Positions 40,516-48,272 of a stretch of DNA of 64,000 nt are shown here, piece after piece. Each line of letters opens with the position of its first letter. Position 1 is the stretch's first letter. Below the pieces are notes generated by a model, which was not told the DNA's origin, made no database searches, and saw only the letters and a list, made by a program, of their open reading frames with translations. The position numbers and the translations under genes are program-made. The DNA is taken from contig CAZSXT010000007.1 in assembly GCA_964611435.1 (NCBI GenBank), positions 1-64,000 of the forward strand. The letters are read 5' to 3'. The DNA is from JAYPHU01 sp964611435 (GTDB lineage: Bacteria; Pseudomonadota; Alphaproteobacteria; Rhodospirillales; UBA2165).

Positions 40516-41561
40516 AAATTATGCAAGTTATGGCCGGCGCGCAGTACGGCGGCGCCGAAGCCTTTTTCACTCGCCTCGCCACGGCGCTCAACCAAACCGA
40601 TATCGAACAACGGGTTGTGATCCGGCGCGATGCCGACCGCGCTCGCCTACTTCGCGACGGCGGGGTCGAGCCCATCGAGCTGGGATTCGGCGGGCTTTTG
40701 GATTTTTCGACCCGGATGGCGCTGCGCCGCCGGATTAACGAGTTCAAACCCGATGTGGTTCTCAGCTGGATGAACCGGGCCACCTCCATGTGCCCCCGCA
40801 TGAAGGACATCGTCCATGTCGGCCGGCTGGGCGGCTATTACAATCTGAAGTACTACCGAAAATGCGACCATCTCATCGCCAACACGACGGATATCGCTGA
40901 TTACCTGCGGAATAACGGCTGGCCGGCGGAGAAGGTTCACTATCTACCCAACTTCGTCGGCGCTAAGCGTGTCCCGCCGATCAACCGCCGGGAGTTTTTT
41001 ACGCCGGAAAAAGCGCCGCTGGTCTTGGCGTTGGGCCGGCTCCACGAAAACAAAGCCTTTGATGTCCTATTGGAAGCCATCGCCAGGGTGCCAAACGCCT
41101 ATCTCTGGCTGGCCGGCGAGGGTGATCTTCGCCAACAACTGGACCAGCAGGCCGAAGTTTTGGGGATCAAGCCCAGGGTGCGCTTTCTAGGCTGGCGGGA
41201 AGACACCGAAGCCCTGTTCGCCGCAGCCGATATTTTTGTCTGCCCCTCCCGGCACGAACCGCTTGGGAACGTGGTGATCGAAGCCTGGGCCCAAGGCATA
41301 CCGGTCGTCGCGGCGGATAGCCTCGGCCCCGGCACATTGATCAATCACGGCGAAAACGGTGTGCTGGCGCCGGTCGATGATGCCGGCGCGTTGGCGCGTT
41401 CCCTAAAACGTGTGGTAGAAGACGACGACCTCCGGGCCAGTTTGGCGCAGGGCGGAATGGACTCTTACGAGACCCATCACACGGAACGAATCGTGGTCGA
41501 AAAGTACCTTTCCTTCTTCGAAAGCGTCGCCGGGACAAAACGGAATTCGGATAAAGATTAA
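40512..41561 (+). CDS. GT4 glycosyltransferase (WaaG/GT1-superfamily type)
   Basis: 349 aa. Classic GT4: MQVMAGAQYGGAEAFFTRLA at the start, LVLALGRLHENKAFDVLLEAIA (donor-lobe opening), VRFLGWREDTEALFAAADIFVCPSRHEPLGNVVIEAWAQGIPVV (in pieces), with the E-x7-E motif at EPLGNVVIE. Cytoplasmic face of the inner membrane. It is more typical of the family than the two PLGG paralogues. Coupled to both neighbours: ATGA overlap upstream and TAATG (1-bp overlap) with the asparagine-synthase-like gene. Confidence 0.88.
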   Translation: MKIMQVMAGAQYGGAEAFFTRLATALNQTDIEQRVVIRRDADRARLLRDGGVEPIELGFGGLLDFSTRMALRRRINEFKPDVVLSWMNRATSMCPRMKDIVHVGRLGGYYNLKYYRKCDHLIANTTDIADYLRNNGWPAEKVHYLPNFVGAKRVPPINRREFFTPEKAPLVLALGRLHENKAFDVLLEAIARVPNAYLWLAGEGDLRQQLDQQAEVLGIKPRVRFLGWREDTEALFAAADIFVCPSRHEPLGNVVIEAWAQGIPVVAADSLGPGTLINHGENGVLAPVDDAGALARSLKRVVEDDDLRASLAQGGMDSYETHHTERIVVEKYLSFFESVAGTKRNSDKD

Positions 41562-43315
41562 TGTGCGGCATCGCCGGCTATATGGTCCAAGAAGGCGCCC
41601 CCGACACCGGGCCGATGGACCGTATGCTGGAAACGCTGGCGCACCGGGGGCCTGACGGCCGGGCCAAGGCTTCCGTCGGCGGCGCCTCTCTGGGACATGT
41701 CCGCCTTGCCATTATAGATCTGGAGACCGGCGACCAGCCATTTGTCAGCCAGCATGGGACGGTTCTGATCGCCAACGGCGAAATCTATAATTTCATTGAG
41801 CTCCGCGACGCTCTGGGCGGTGAAAAATTCTCCACCAACTCGGATTGCGAACCGCCGCTGCGCCTTTTCGATCTGAACGGCAACGGCTATGCGGAACAGT
41901 TGCGGGGCATGTACGCCATCGCCATCATCGAAGCCGGCGGCGAGAACCTGCATCTGAGCCGCGACCCGTTCGGTATCAAGCCGCTGTATTATACGCCGGT
42001 CGCGCGCGGGATTGCCTTTGCGTCCGAGCCCCAAGCCTTGATCAAGGCCGGGTTCATCACACCGGAAATCCGCCCCGAGTCCCGCCACGACCTGTTGCAG
42101 CACCAGTTCACCCGAGGCGCCGAAACAATCTATCGCGGCATTTCCCGTGTTTTGCCGGGAGAGACCCTCTCGGTATCGGCAGGGGGGATCGCGCGGACCG
42201 CGCTCAAACCCGCCCTGCCTGACAGCGCACCGACCGATTGGACCGAAGACGAGGCGCTCAAACGGCTGGACGAGGCTTTCATGGACAGTGTTGCCATACA
42301 CCAGCGGTCCGATGTGCCCTACGGCATGTTTTTATCGGGCGGCGTGGATTCGTCCGCCGTCCTGGCCGCCATGCGGGACCTCAATGAGACACCGGTGGAA
42401 TGTTTCACGGCAGGTTTCTCCGGCACCGACGCTACCGACGAGCGCGAGCATGCCGAACGGGTCGCCAAGGCCGCCGGCGCGCGGCATCATTCTGTGGATT
42501 TCAGCGAGGATGATTTTTGGGCGCTGCTGCCCCGCATCGCCGAAATCCTCGATGACCCTACGGCCGACTACGCGACTTTACCCACCTACTTGCTCGGTGG
42601 CCTGACGGCGGAACATGGGCTAAAAGTGATCCTGAGCGGCGAAGGCGGGGATGAATTGTTTGCCGGTTATGGCCGCTATCGGCGTCTCTTGCGCCCTCGG
42701 CTTCTGGGCGGCCGCGACATGCGGCGGAACGGCCTGTTCGAAGGGTTGGGCATTTTGCGCGACGAGGCGTCCCCGCCCCCGATACCCGCGCCGGCATCCC
42801 AGAACTGGACCAAGCTGCAGACGGCGCAGGCGCTCGACTGTCAGGATTGGCTACCCAATGATCTTCTAATCAAACTGGACCGGTGCCTGATGGCCCACAG
42901 TGTGGAGGGCCGGACGCCGTTCCTCGACCCGGCGGTCGCCGATGTCGCCATGCGCCTGCCGAATAATCTGAAAATCCGAAGCGGGCTGGGCAAGTACCTG
43001 CTGCGCAAGTGGCTGGAACAGAAACTGCCCGAAGCGGACCCGTTCGCAAAGAAGCGCGGGTTTACCGTCCCGGTCGCTGAATGGATCGGCAGGCAAGCCA
43101 AACAGGCGGGCGAGTTGGTCGCCGCGCAGGACGCCATCGACGAAATCGCCGAGCCGGACAAAGTACGTGCTTTGTTTAACTCGCTGGAGGGCAGCCCCGC
43201 CCGCCATGCCGGCCAGGCGGCCTGGCGGCTGTTGTTCTACGCGCTCTGGCATCGGGCAAACATCCAGGGCAAAGCCCCCATAGGCGATGTCTTCGAGACA
43301 CTCTCGGCAGGCTAA
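41561..43315 (+). CDS. asnB: Asparagine synthase-like glutamine amidotransferase
   Basis: 584 aa. The N-terminal glutaminase begins MCGIAGY, so Cys2 becomes the N-terminal nucleophile, with ANGEIYNF following. The synthetase domain carries the PP-loop LSGGVDSS (Ser259 onward) and LSGEGGDELFAGYGRYRR. All key residues look intact. As the last gene of a glycosyltransferase operon it may amidate a sugar or uronic acid, as AsnB homologues in O-antigen clusters are thought to do, rather than make free asparagine; the sequence alone cannot decide. Translation is coupled by a TAATG junction. Confidence 0.85.
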   Translation: MCGIAGYMVQEGAPDTGPMDRMLETLAHRGPDGRAKASVGGASLGHVRLAIIDLETGDQPFVSQHGTVLIANGEIYNFIELRDALGGEKFSTNSDCEPPLRLFDLNGNGYAEQLRGMYAIAIIEAGGENLHLSRDPFGIKPLYYTPVARGIAFASEPQALIKAGFITPEIRPESRHDLLQHQFTRGAETIYRGISRVLPGETLSVSAGGIARTALKPALPDSAPTDWTEDEALKRLDEAFMDSVAIHQRSDVPYGMFLSGGVDSSAVLAAMRDLNETPVECFTAGFSGTDATDEREHAERVAKAAGARHHSVDFSEDDFWALLPRIAEILDDPTADYATLPTYLLGGLTAEHGLKVILSGEGGDELFAGYGRYRRLLRPRLLGGRDMRRNGLFEGLGILRDEASPPPIPAPASQNWTKLQTAQALDCQDWLPNDLLIKLDRCLMAHSVEGRTPFLDPAVADVAMRLPNNLKIRSGLGKYLLRKWLEQKLPEADPFAKKRGFTVPVAEWIGRQAKQAGELVAAQDAIDEIAEPDKVRALFNSLEGSPARHAGQAAWRLLFYALWHRANIQGKAPIGDVFETLSAG

Positions 43316-43357
43316 CAAAGGGGCTGAAATCGCGCTCGAATCGTGTAGTCTGCGCCC

Positions 43358-43774
43358 ATGCTTGACTACTTCACACTCCACGTTTTGGCGCTGATCTTCG
43401 TCGCCGCGCTATTCGGCGGCATGGCGTTCTTCGCCTTTCTGTTTACGCCCCTGGTTTTCAAGTTTGTGGAGCGGGAAGATGCGGCAAAATTCCTCCGCCA
43501 AGTGTTCCCGGACTATCACCGGGTGATGGCGGGGATGGCGATCATCCCGGCGCTGATCCTGGTCGCCGGGCACGCCTATATGGTGGAGGTCGTGAGCCTT
43601 TTGGCGGTGGCGGCGGCGTTCCTGTTCGCCGCCCGGGTGCTGGCGCCCATGGCCAACACCGCCCGCGAAGCCGGCGACACAAAGAAGTTCTCCATGGTCC
43701 ATCGGGTCAGCATCATGCTCCACATGATCCAGTTCATCGTGGTGTTCGTTATGTTCATCCGGCTGGCGCAGTGA
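43358..43774 (+). CDS. DUF4149 (TMEM205-like) membrane protein
   Basis: 138 aa with four predicted membrane segments: VLALIFVAALFGGMAFFAF, VMAGMAIIPALILVAGHAY, VVSLLAVAAAFLFAARVLA and MLHMIQFIVVFVMFI. A conserved central loop (FVEREDAAKFLRQVFPDYHRV) matches DUF4149 proteins of alphaproteobacteria. The function is unknown. It starts 42 bp after the amidotransferase and 13 bp before pyrC, so it may share the operon transcript. Confidence 0.8.
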   Translation: MLDYFTLHVLALIFVAALFGGMAFFAFLFTPLVFKFVEREDAAKFLRQVFPDYHRVMAGMAIIPALILVAGHAYMVEVVSLLAVAAAFLFAARVLAPMANTAREAGDTKKFSMVHRVSIMLHMIQFIVVFVMFIRLAQ

Positions 43775-43787
43775 GGGGCGGCAAGAA

Positions 43788-44846
43788 ATGGCTGAGATGA
43801 CCGAGATCACCATCACCAAGCCCGACGACTGGCACGTCCATTTCCGGGACGGCGAGATGCTGAAAGCGGTCGCCCCCTGGACGGCGCGGCAGTTCGGCCG
43901 GGCGATCATCATGCCCAACCTGCCCGACCCGGTGACCACAGCCGCCCAGGCCGCCGACTATCGCCGGCGTATCCTACAGGCCCTGCCCGACAGCGCCATC
44001 GACGCCGGCTTCCTGCCGTTGATGACCAGCTATTTGACCGATCAGACCGATCCGGACGACCTCGCCCAAGGGTATGTGGACGGGGTGTTCACGGCAGCCA
44101 AACTGTATCCGGCCAACGCCACCACCAATTCAGCGCATGGTGTTTCGGATGTCAGTAAAATCCATCCCGTGCTGGAGAAGATGCAGGAAATCGGCATGCC
44201 GCTCCTGATCCACGGGGAAGTGGTGGACCACAGCGTAGATGTGTTCGACCGGGAAGAGGTGTTCATCAAGAAAGTCCTGCGGCCGCTGCTGACCATGTTC
44301 CCGGCATTGCGCGTCGTGCTGGAACACATCACCACCAAACAGGCGGTCGAGTTCGTGCGGGCGATGAACGGCCGGCTGGCGGCGACCATCACCGCTCATC
44401 ATCTGATCATCAACCGCACCGATATTTTCAAGGGCGGCATCCGGCCGCATCTTTACTGCCTGCCCATCGCCAAACGGGAAGAGCATCGGCTCGCCCTTCG
44501 GGAGGCCGCCACTTCCGGCGAGGCCAGCTTTTTCTTAGGGACAGACACCGCCCCCCACCCGGTCGGCGACAAGGAAACCGATTGCGGCTGCGCCGGCATC
44601 TTCACCGGCATGAACGCCATGGAACTCTATGCTCAAGTTTTCGAGGAAGAGGACGCGCTGGACAAGCTGGAAGCCTTTGCGTCGCTCAACGGGCCGGCGT
44701 TTTATGGGCTGGAGCCCAACAGCGGCGCCCTCACCCTAAAACGGGAAGACTGGACCGTGCCGGAGAGCCTGGATGTGGGCGATGGCCGCGCCGTCCGCCC
44801 GTTCATGGCTGGCGAGGTCTTACATTGGCGGGTGCAGACTACTTAG
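43788..44846 (+). CDS. pyrC: Dihydroorotase, class II
   Basis: 352 aa, typical for the E. coli PyrC class. DDWHVHFRDG gives metal ligands His16 and His18; Lys105 in TAAKLYPANATTNS is the carboxylated bridging lysine; further His ligands are in LIHGEV and LEHIT, and the catalytic Asp is in FFLGTDTAPH. It closes carbamoyl-aspartate to dihydroorotate in pyrimidine synthesis. A start three codons later (43797) is equally possible. The stop overlaps the convergent M48 peptidase gene by 8 bp. Confidence 0.95.
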   Translation: MAEMTEITITKPDDWHVHFRDGEMLKAVAPWTARQFGRAIIMPNLPDPVTTAAQAADYRRRILQALPDSAIDAGFLPLMTSYLTDQTDPDDLAQGYVDGVFTAAKLYPANATTNSAHGVSDVSKIHPVLEKMQEIGMPLLIHGEVVDHSVDVFDREEVFIKKVLRPLLTMFPALRVVLEHITTKQAVEFVRAMNGRLAATITAHHLIINRTDIFKGGIRPHLYCLPIAKREEHRLALREAATSGEASFFLGTDTAPHPVGDKETDCGCAGIFTGMNAMELYAQVFEEEDALDKLEAFASLNGPAFYGLEPNSGALTLKREDWTVPESLDVGDGRAVRPFMAGEVLHWRVQTT

Positions 44847-45924
44847 CCTCATCAAACTCGCAAACTTGCCGCAATCGATGCCAATCCTCCTTGGGCATGA
44901 CCGGGATTGTCTGCTGTGACACTGTCTTGACGTGATCCGCACGGTCTTGTGAGCGTGGATGGGTGGAAAAGTACTCAAACTTTTCAGCAAAGCCTTTTTC
45001 TTGCTTTGCCAGTTTCTCAAAGAACGTCCGGATTCCGTGAGTATCTATTCTTGCTTTCTCGAGAAGCCGCGCACCAACTTCATCCGCCTCCCGTTCCGCA
45101 TCCCGGCTATAGGCGTTTGACGCCAATGTCTGCGTGAGGTCAGCTGACACGCCCGTCCCGAATATCAAGTTGATCGTATAATCCAGGATTAGACTGCGGA
45201 CATAGGCTTGCGCCACATGCCGCTGTATTTCGTGCGCCATTTCATGTCCGATGACCCCCGCTACTTCCTGCGGCGACGATGCGGCCTTGATCAACCCCTC
45301 CATGACAATCAACCGACCGCCGGGAAAGGCAAAGGCGTTCACCATATTGTTGGACCACACAGAAATATGAAACTGCTGCTTTAGCCGGTTTTCCAATTTT
45401 ATGCGCGTAACAATTTTGTCGGCCATAGCCTGCGCTCGCTCCCGGCAGGCCGTGCTGGTTTTTCCGGTGTTCAATATCTTCTCGAACTGTCCAGCATACC
45501 GGTTGCCGAGCTTTTTCTCCCAAGAATAAGGCAGGAAATTGACTGCGGCCTTTATTAAAACCGGGGTCGCAAAGTACAAACCGACCACCGCAGCCACCAT
45601 CAGAACGCCATACGCGCCGATATGCCGCCACTTTGGAACCTGGCGAAGGGCGGTTTGTGAACGACGCGGCAATCGTTCTCGAAGGACTTGGATATATGTC
45701 GGATTGGAAACGGTAACGCGGCACTCAGGATCACTCTCGGCAGACAGCCGGACGGCCTGACCCTCCCGAAACTCGTCGTGCACGATGATTGCATTGAGCG
45801 GCCAGATCATGAGCCGGTCACCACCGGCTGTATCGACAACCTCCATCACGTCACCAACCAGCCGGATGGTCACTTCGGTGACGGCGCTAGTCTTGCCGTC
45901 GCTAAAGCGTGCCGAAAAATCCAT
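44839..45924 (-). CDS. M48-family membrane metallopeptidase
   Basis: 361 aa. A cytoplasmic N-terminal region of about 95 residues precedes a hydrophobic segment (IGAYGVLMVAAVVGLYFATPVLI). The peptidase has HEMAH with zinc ligands His227 and His231 and catalytic Glu228, and a downstream EREADEVGARLL that provides the third ligand. FSTHPRSQDRADHV is the usual C-terminal motif. Members cleave or clear proteins at the membrane. The gene starts 2 bp after the DUF898 fragment; DUF898 plus M48 is a recurring pair in proteobacteria. Confidence 0.9.
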   Translation of the reverse strand: MDFSARFSDGKTSAVTEVTIRLVGDVMEVVDTAGGDRLMIWPLNAIIVHDEFREGQAVRLSAESDPECRVTVSNPTYIQVLRERLPRRSQTALRQVPKWRHIGAYGVLMVAAVVGLYFATPVLIKAAVNFLPYSWEKKLGNRYAGQFEKILNTGKTSTACRERAQAMADKIVTRIKLENRLKQQFHISVWSNNMVNAFAFPGGRLIVMEGLIKAASSPQEVAGVIGHEMAHEIQRHVAQAYVRSLILDYTINLIFGTGVSADLTQTLASNAYSRDAEREADEVGARLLEKARIDTHGIRTFFEKLAKQEKGFAEKFEYFSTHPRSQDRADHVKTVSQQTIPVMPKEDWHRLRQVCEFDEAK

Positions 45925-45926
45925 AG

Positions 45927-46283
45927 TTAAATGCCGCCAACGTCAAATACATCGGCCAGACCCTCACCTCGTGTCGGCCCCTCTTCTGTCGACTGCTCAA
46001 CGATAAGCGCTTCTGCATCACCCTGATATTCAGGCCGTTCTTCAAAATAACGGATGTATCTGGTGTAGATATAAGGTGTCGCCAAGCCCAGGGTAAAATA
46101 GATCATGAGATTGTTGCCCATAGCAAAAAGCATGAACCCCCAGCCGGTGATATTGAACCGAAAATTCAGGTCCTGAAACTTGATACAGGTGGCAAAATAC
46201 TGCCACTCCCGTGCCTTGTAGAAACTGATCGGCGCAGTAACGACGATGCCTGCGAGCACGATAAACACGAAAAAGTAGACCAT
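45927..46283 (-). CDS. C-terminal part of split DUF898 membrane protein
   Basis: 118 aa beginning inside a hydrophobic segment (MVYFFVFIVLAGIVV). The rest, EWQYFATCIKFQDLNFRFNITGWG and NLMIYFTLGLATPYIYTRYIRYFEE, is the C-terminal part of a DUF898 (YjgN-like) protein. It is in the same frame as the upstream 280-aa part, separated only by TAG-ATA-GCC (stop at 46292-46290). Read through, the two make 401 residues, close to family length. It may restart at the ATG, be lost, or reflect a base error. Confidence 0.7.
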   Translation of the reverse strand: MVYFFVFIVLAGIVVTAPISFYKAREWQYFATCIKFQDLNFRFNITGWGFMLFAMGNNLMIYFTLGLATPYIYTRYIRYFEERPEYQGDAEALIVEQSTEEGPTRGEGLADVFDVGGI

Positions 46284-46289
46284 GGCTAT

Positions 46290-47132
46290 CTAGCTAAATT
46301 TGCCGTGAAGCAAGTCCTCAAGCACCTTGTCATCCGTCCAACTCGCGTTGGGAAGCATGGATGTCAAGAAAGCCGCCAGGATGCCCAAAACCAACAGGAC
46401 CAAAATATAGAGTAACCCCGCCAAAACAAATGCCTTGAATACCGGCATGGTCCGCGGCGCAAACTCAAGCTTGGTGGCGCCGAACCAGGTATGGCCGATC
46501 CGGTATTCCGACAAAACTCGCCGGAAGAACGGGAGTCCCAGAAACAAGGTAAGGGGCGCCATGGCATAAAGGATCACTGTGGATAGACCGTAGACCGAGG
46601 CCTTGCCGGTCTGGCCGCCACGGATGCTCCGCCATTGCGTGCGGGTTAGGCGGTAGCGCCTGGCGCGATAGATGGCGACGGGAATCAGAAAGTAGATGAG
46701 GAGGGCTTGGACTGTACCGACAATGGATTGAAGGGTGACATCCTGTGACTCCGAAAGTGTCAGGATAAACTCCGGGAGGACGAAGACAGGCACCAACACC
46801 AAAAGCAGAATGACCAGAAACCCAATCAGTAACTCCTTGGCCGTACCGGTATATTCCAGCCGGTCCCCGAATATTTCCACATTGCTCCAGACGTAGCGGC
46901 GAATCCGGGTCTTTCCCCAAAACCGGTAGAAACCGAGAGTGATGATCGACAGCACGTAGTTGATGATAAAAATCTTGAACAGGTCTCCGCCGTCCCCGTG
47001 GTACGAAAACAGCGGCTTCCACTCCTCTTCCTTCTCCGCCCCGCTTGGGACCGGCTCCGGCGATTGGGGTATGGGCGTGGCCGGGACCGGCGGTTGGGAC
47101 TCGGGTTCGGTGGAGCTGGGTTCGTCTGCCAT
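46290..47132 (-). CDS. N-terminal part of split DUF898 (YjgN-like) membrane protein
   Basis: 280 aa. A proline-rich cytoplasmic tail (about 1-35) is followed by DUF898 hallmarks: SIITLGFYRFWGKTRIRRYVWSN, GDRLEYTGTAKELLIGF, ARRYRLTRTQWRSIRGGQTG and EYRIGHTWFGATKLEF. Several membrane helices are present. The reading frame stops at an amber codon in the middle of what should be the last third. AAGG lies 7 bases before the ATG. The function of DUF898 is unknown; it is paired with the M48 peptidase gene downstream. Confidence 0.8.
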   Translation of the reverse strand: MADEPSSTEPESQPPVPATPIPQSPEPVPSGAEKEEEWKPLFSYHGDGGDLFKIFIINYVLSIITLGFYRFWGKTRIRRYVWSNVEIFGDRLEYTGTAKELLIGFLVILLLVLVPVFVLPEFILTLSESQDVTLQSIVGTVQALLIYFLIPVAIYRARRYRLTRTQWRSIRGGQTGKASVYGLSTVILYAMAPLTLFLGLPFFRRVLSEYRIGHTWFGATKLEFAPRTMPVFKAFVLAGLLYILVLLVLGILAAFLTSMLPNASWTDDKVLEDLLHGKFS

Positions 47133-47269
47133 CTGGGGGCCTTGGAAAAATTAATTGAATTAGAATTTATATAATCAAATACTATTTAAAATTGTGAACT
47201 GCCCGCAAGACAGGTTTGCAAATTGTGCCGCTGCCCAACACAATCAGGCAAATCCGAAGGAGTAATAAA
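47133..47269. promoter_or_regulatory. AT-rich divergent promoter region (DUF898 / acuI)
   Basis: 137 bp, with the stretch 47145-47197 almost entirely A and T. It contains a perfect TATAAT at 47170-47175 on the plus strand, without a well-spaced -35 box, and TTCACA with a downstream TTATAT on the minus strand. It likely drives both genes; the precise start points are not resolved. Confidence 0.45.
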
Positions 47270-48268
47270 ATGACCGACACCTTTTCCGGCTTACTACTGA
47301 CAGAGACCGACGACGGCGTCGCCGCCGAGATCACCGCATTGAACGACAGCGATCTGCCCGACGGCGATGTCACCGTTTCCATCGACTATTCAACGCTGAA
47401 CTACAAAGACGGCATGGTCCTGAAAGGCCTGGGCCGGCTGGTGCGCAATTATCCGCACGTCCCCGGTGTGGATTTCGCCGGCACGGTTTCAACGGATACG
47501 TCCGGCACGTTCGGCGAGGGCGACCGGGTGGTCTTGAACGGCTGGCGGGTCGGCGAAATGCGCTGGGGGGGTTATGCCCAGCGGGCCAGGGCCGAAAGCG
47601 GCTGGCTGGTCAAGTTGCCGGACGCCATCTCCACTGAACAGGCCATGGCCATCGGCACGGCGGGTTACACGGCCATGCTGGCCGTGATGGCGCTGGAAGA
47701 TCACGGGCTCACGCCGGATACGGACGGCGAGGTGCTGGTCACCGGGGCGGCCGGCGGTGTGGGCAGTGTCGCCGTCGCGATCCTGGCCAAATTGGGCTAT
47801 AAGGTCGCCGCCGGCACGGGCCGGGAAGAAACCCACGACTATCTGAAAAGCCTGGGGGCAACGACCATCGTCAGCCGGGAAGAACTGGAAGAAGCCCCCA
47901 AAGGTCCCTTGGGCTCCGAACGCTGGGCGGGGGCCATCGACAATGTGGGCGGGCCGATTCTGGCCAACCTGTTGGCATCGCTCCAATCCCATGGGAGCTG
48001 CTCCGCCGTCGGCCTTGCCGCGTCACCGAAACTGGACACCACGGTGGTGCCGTTTCTGCTGCGCGGCGTAAATCTGTTGGGTATTGATTCCGTCATGTGC
48101 CCTTTGCCGCGCCGCCAGACTGCTTGGGCCCGACTGGCGACCGATCTCCCGGCCGACAAGCTGGCCGAGGCGAAAACGGTCGTACCGTTAAGCGAGATCA
48201 CAAACTATGCGGATCAAATCCTCGCCGGCCAAGTCCGCGGCCGCATTGTGGTGGATGTGAACGGGTAG
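47270..48268 (+). CDS. acuI: Acrylyl-CoA reductase (NADPH), AcuI/YhdH family
   Basis: 332 aa from the ATG at 47270, which has AAGGAG 9 bases upstream; an 18-codon upstream extension lacks a ribosome site. MDR-family marks: STLNYKDGMVLKGLG, VPGVDFAGTV, VVLNGWRVGEMRWGGYA and the nucleotide-binding VTGAAGGVGSVAVAIL. No structural zinc cysteines, as expected for AcuI/YhdH. It reduces acrylyl-CoA to propionyl-CoA, which detoxifies acrylate, for example from DMSP breakdown. No other DMSP gene is nearby, so a general acrylyl-CoA role is likely. Confidence 0.9.
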   Translation: MTDTFSGLLLTETDDGVAAEITALNDSDLPDGDVTVSIDYSTLNYKDGMVLKGLGRLVRNYPHVPGVDFAGTVSTDTSGTFGEGDRVVLNGWRVGEMRWGGYAQRARAESGWLVKLPDAISTEQAMAIGTAGYTAMLAVMALEDHGLTPDTDGEVLVTGAAGGVGSVAVAILAKLGYKVAAGTGREETHDYLKSLGATTIVSREELEEAPKGPLGSERWAGAIDNVGGPILANLLASLQSHGSCSAVGLAASPKLDTTVVPFLLRGVNLLGIDSVMCPLPRRQTAWARLATDLPADKLAEAKTVVPLSEITNYADQILAGQVRGRIVVDVNG

Positions 48269-48272
48269 ACGC

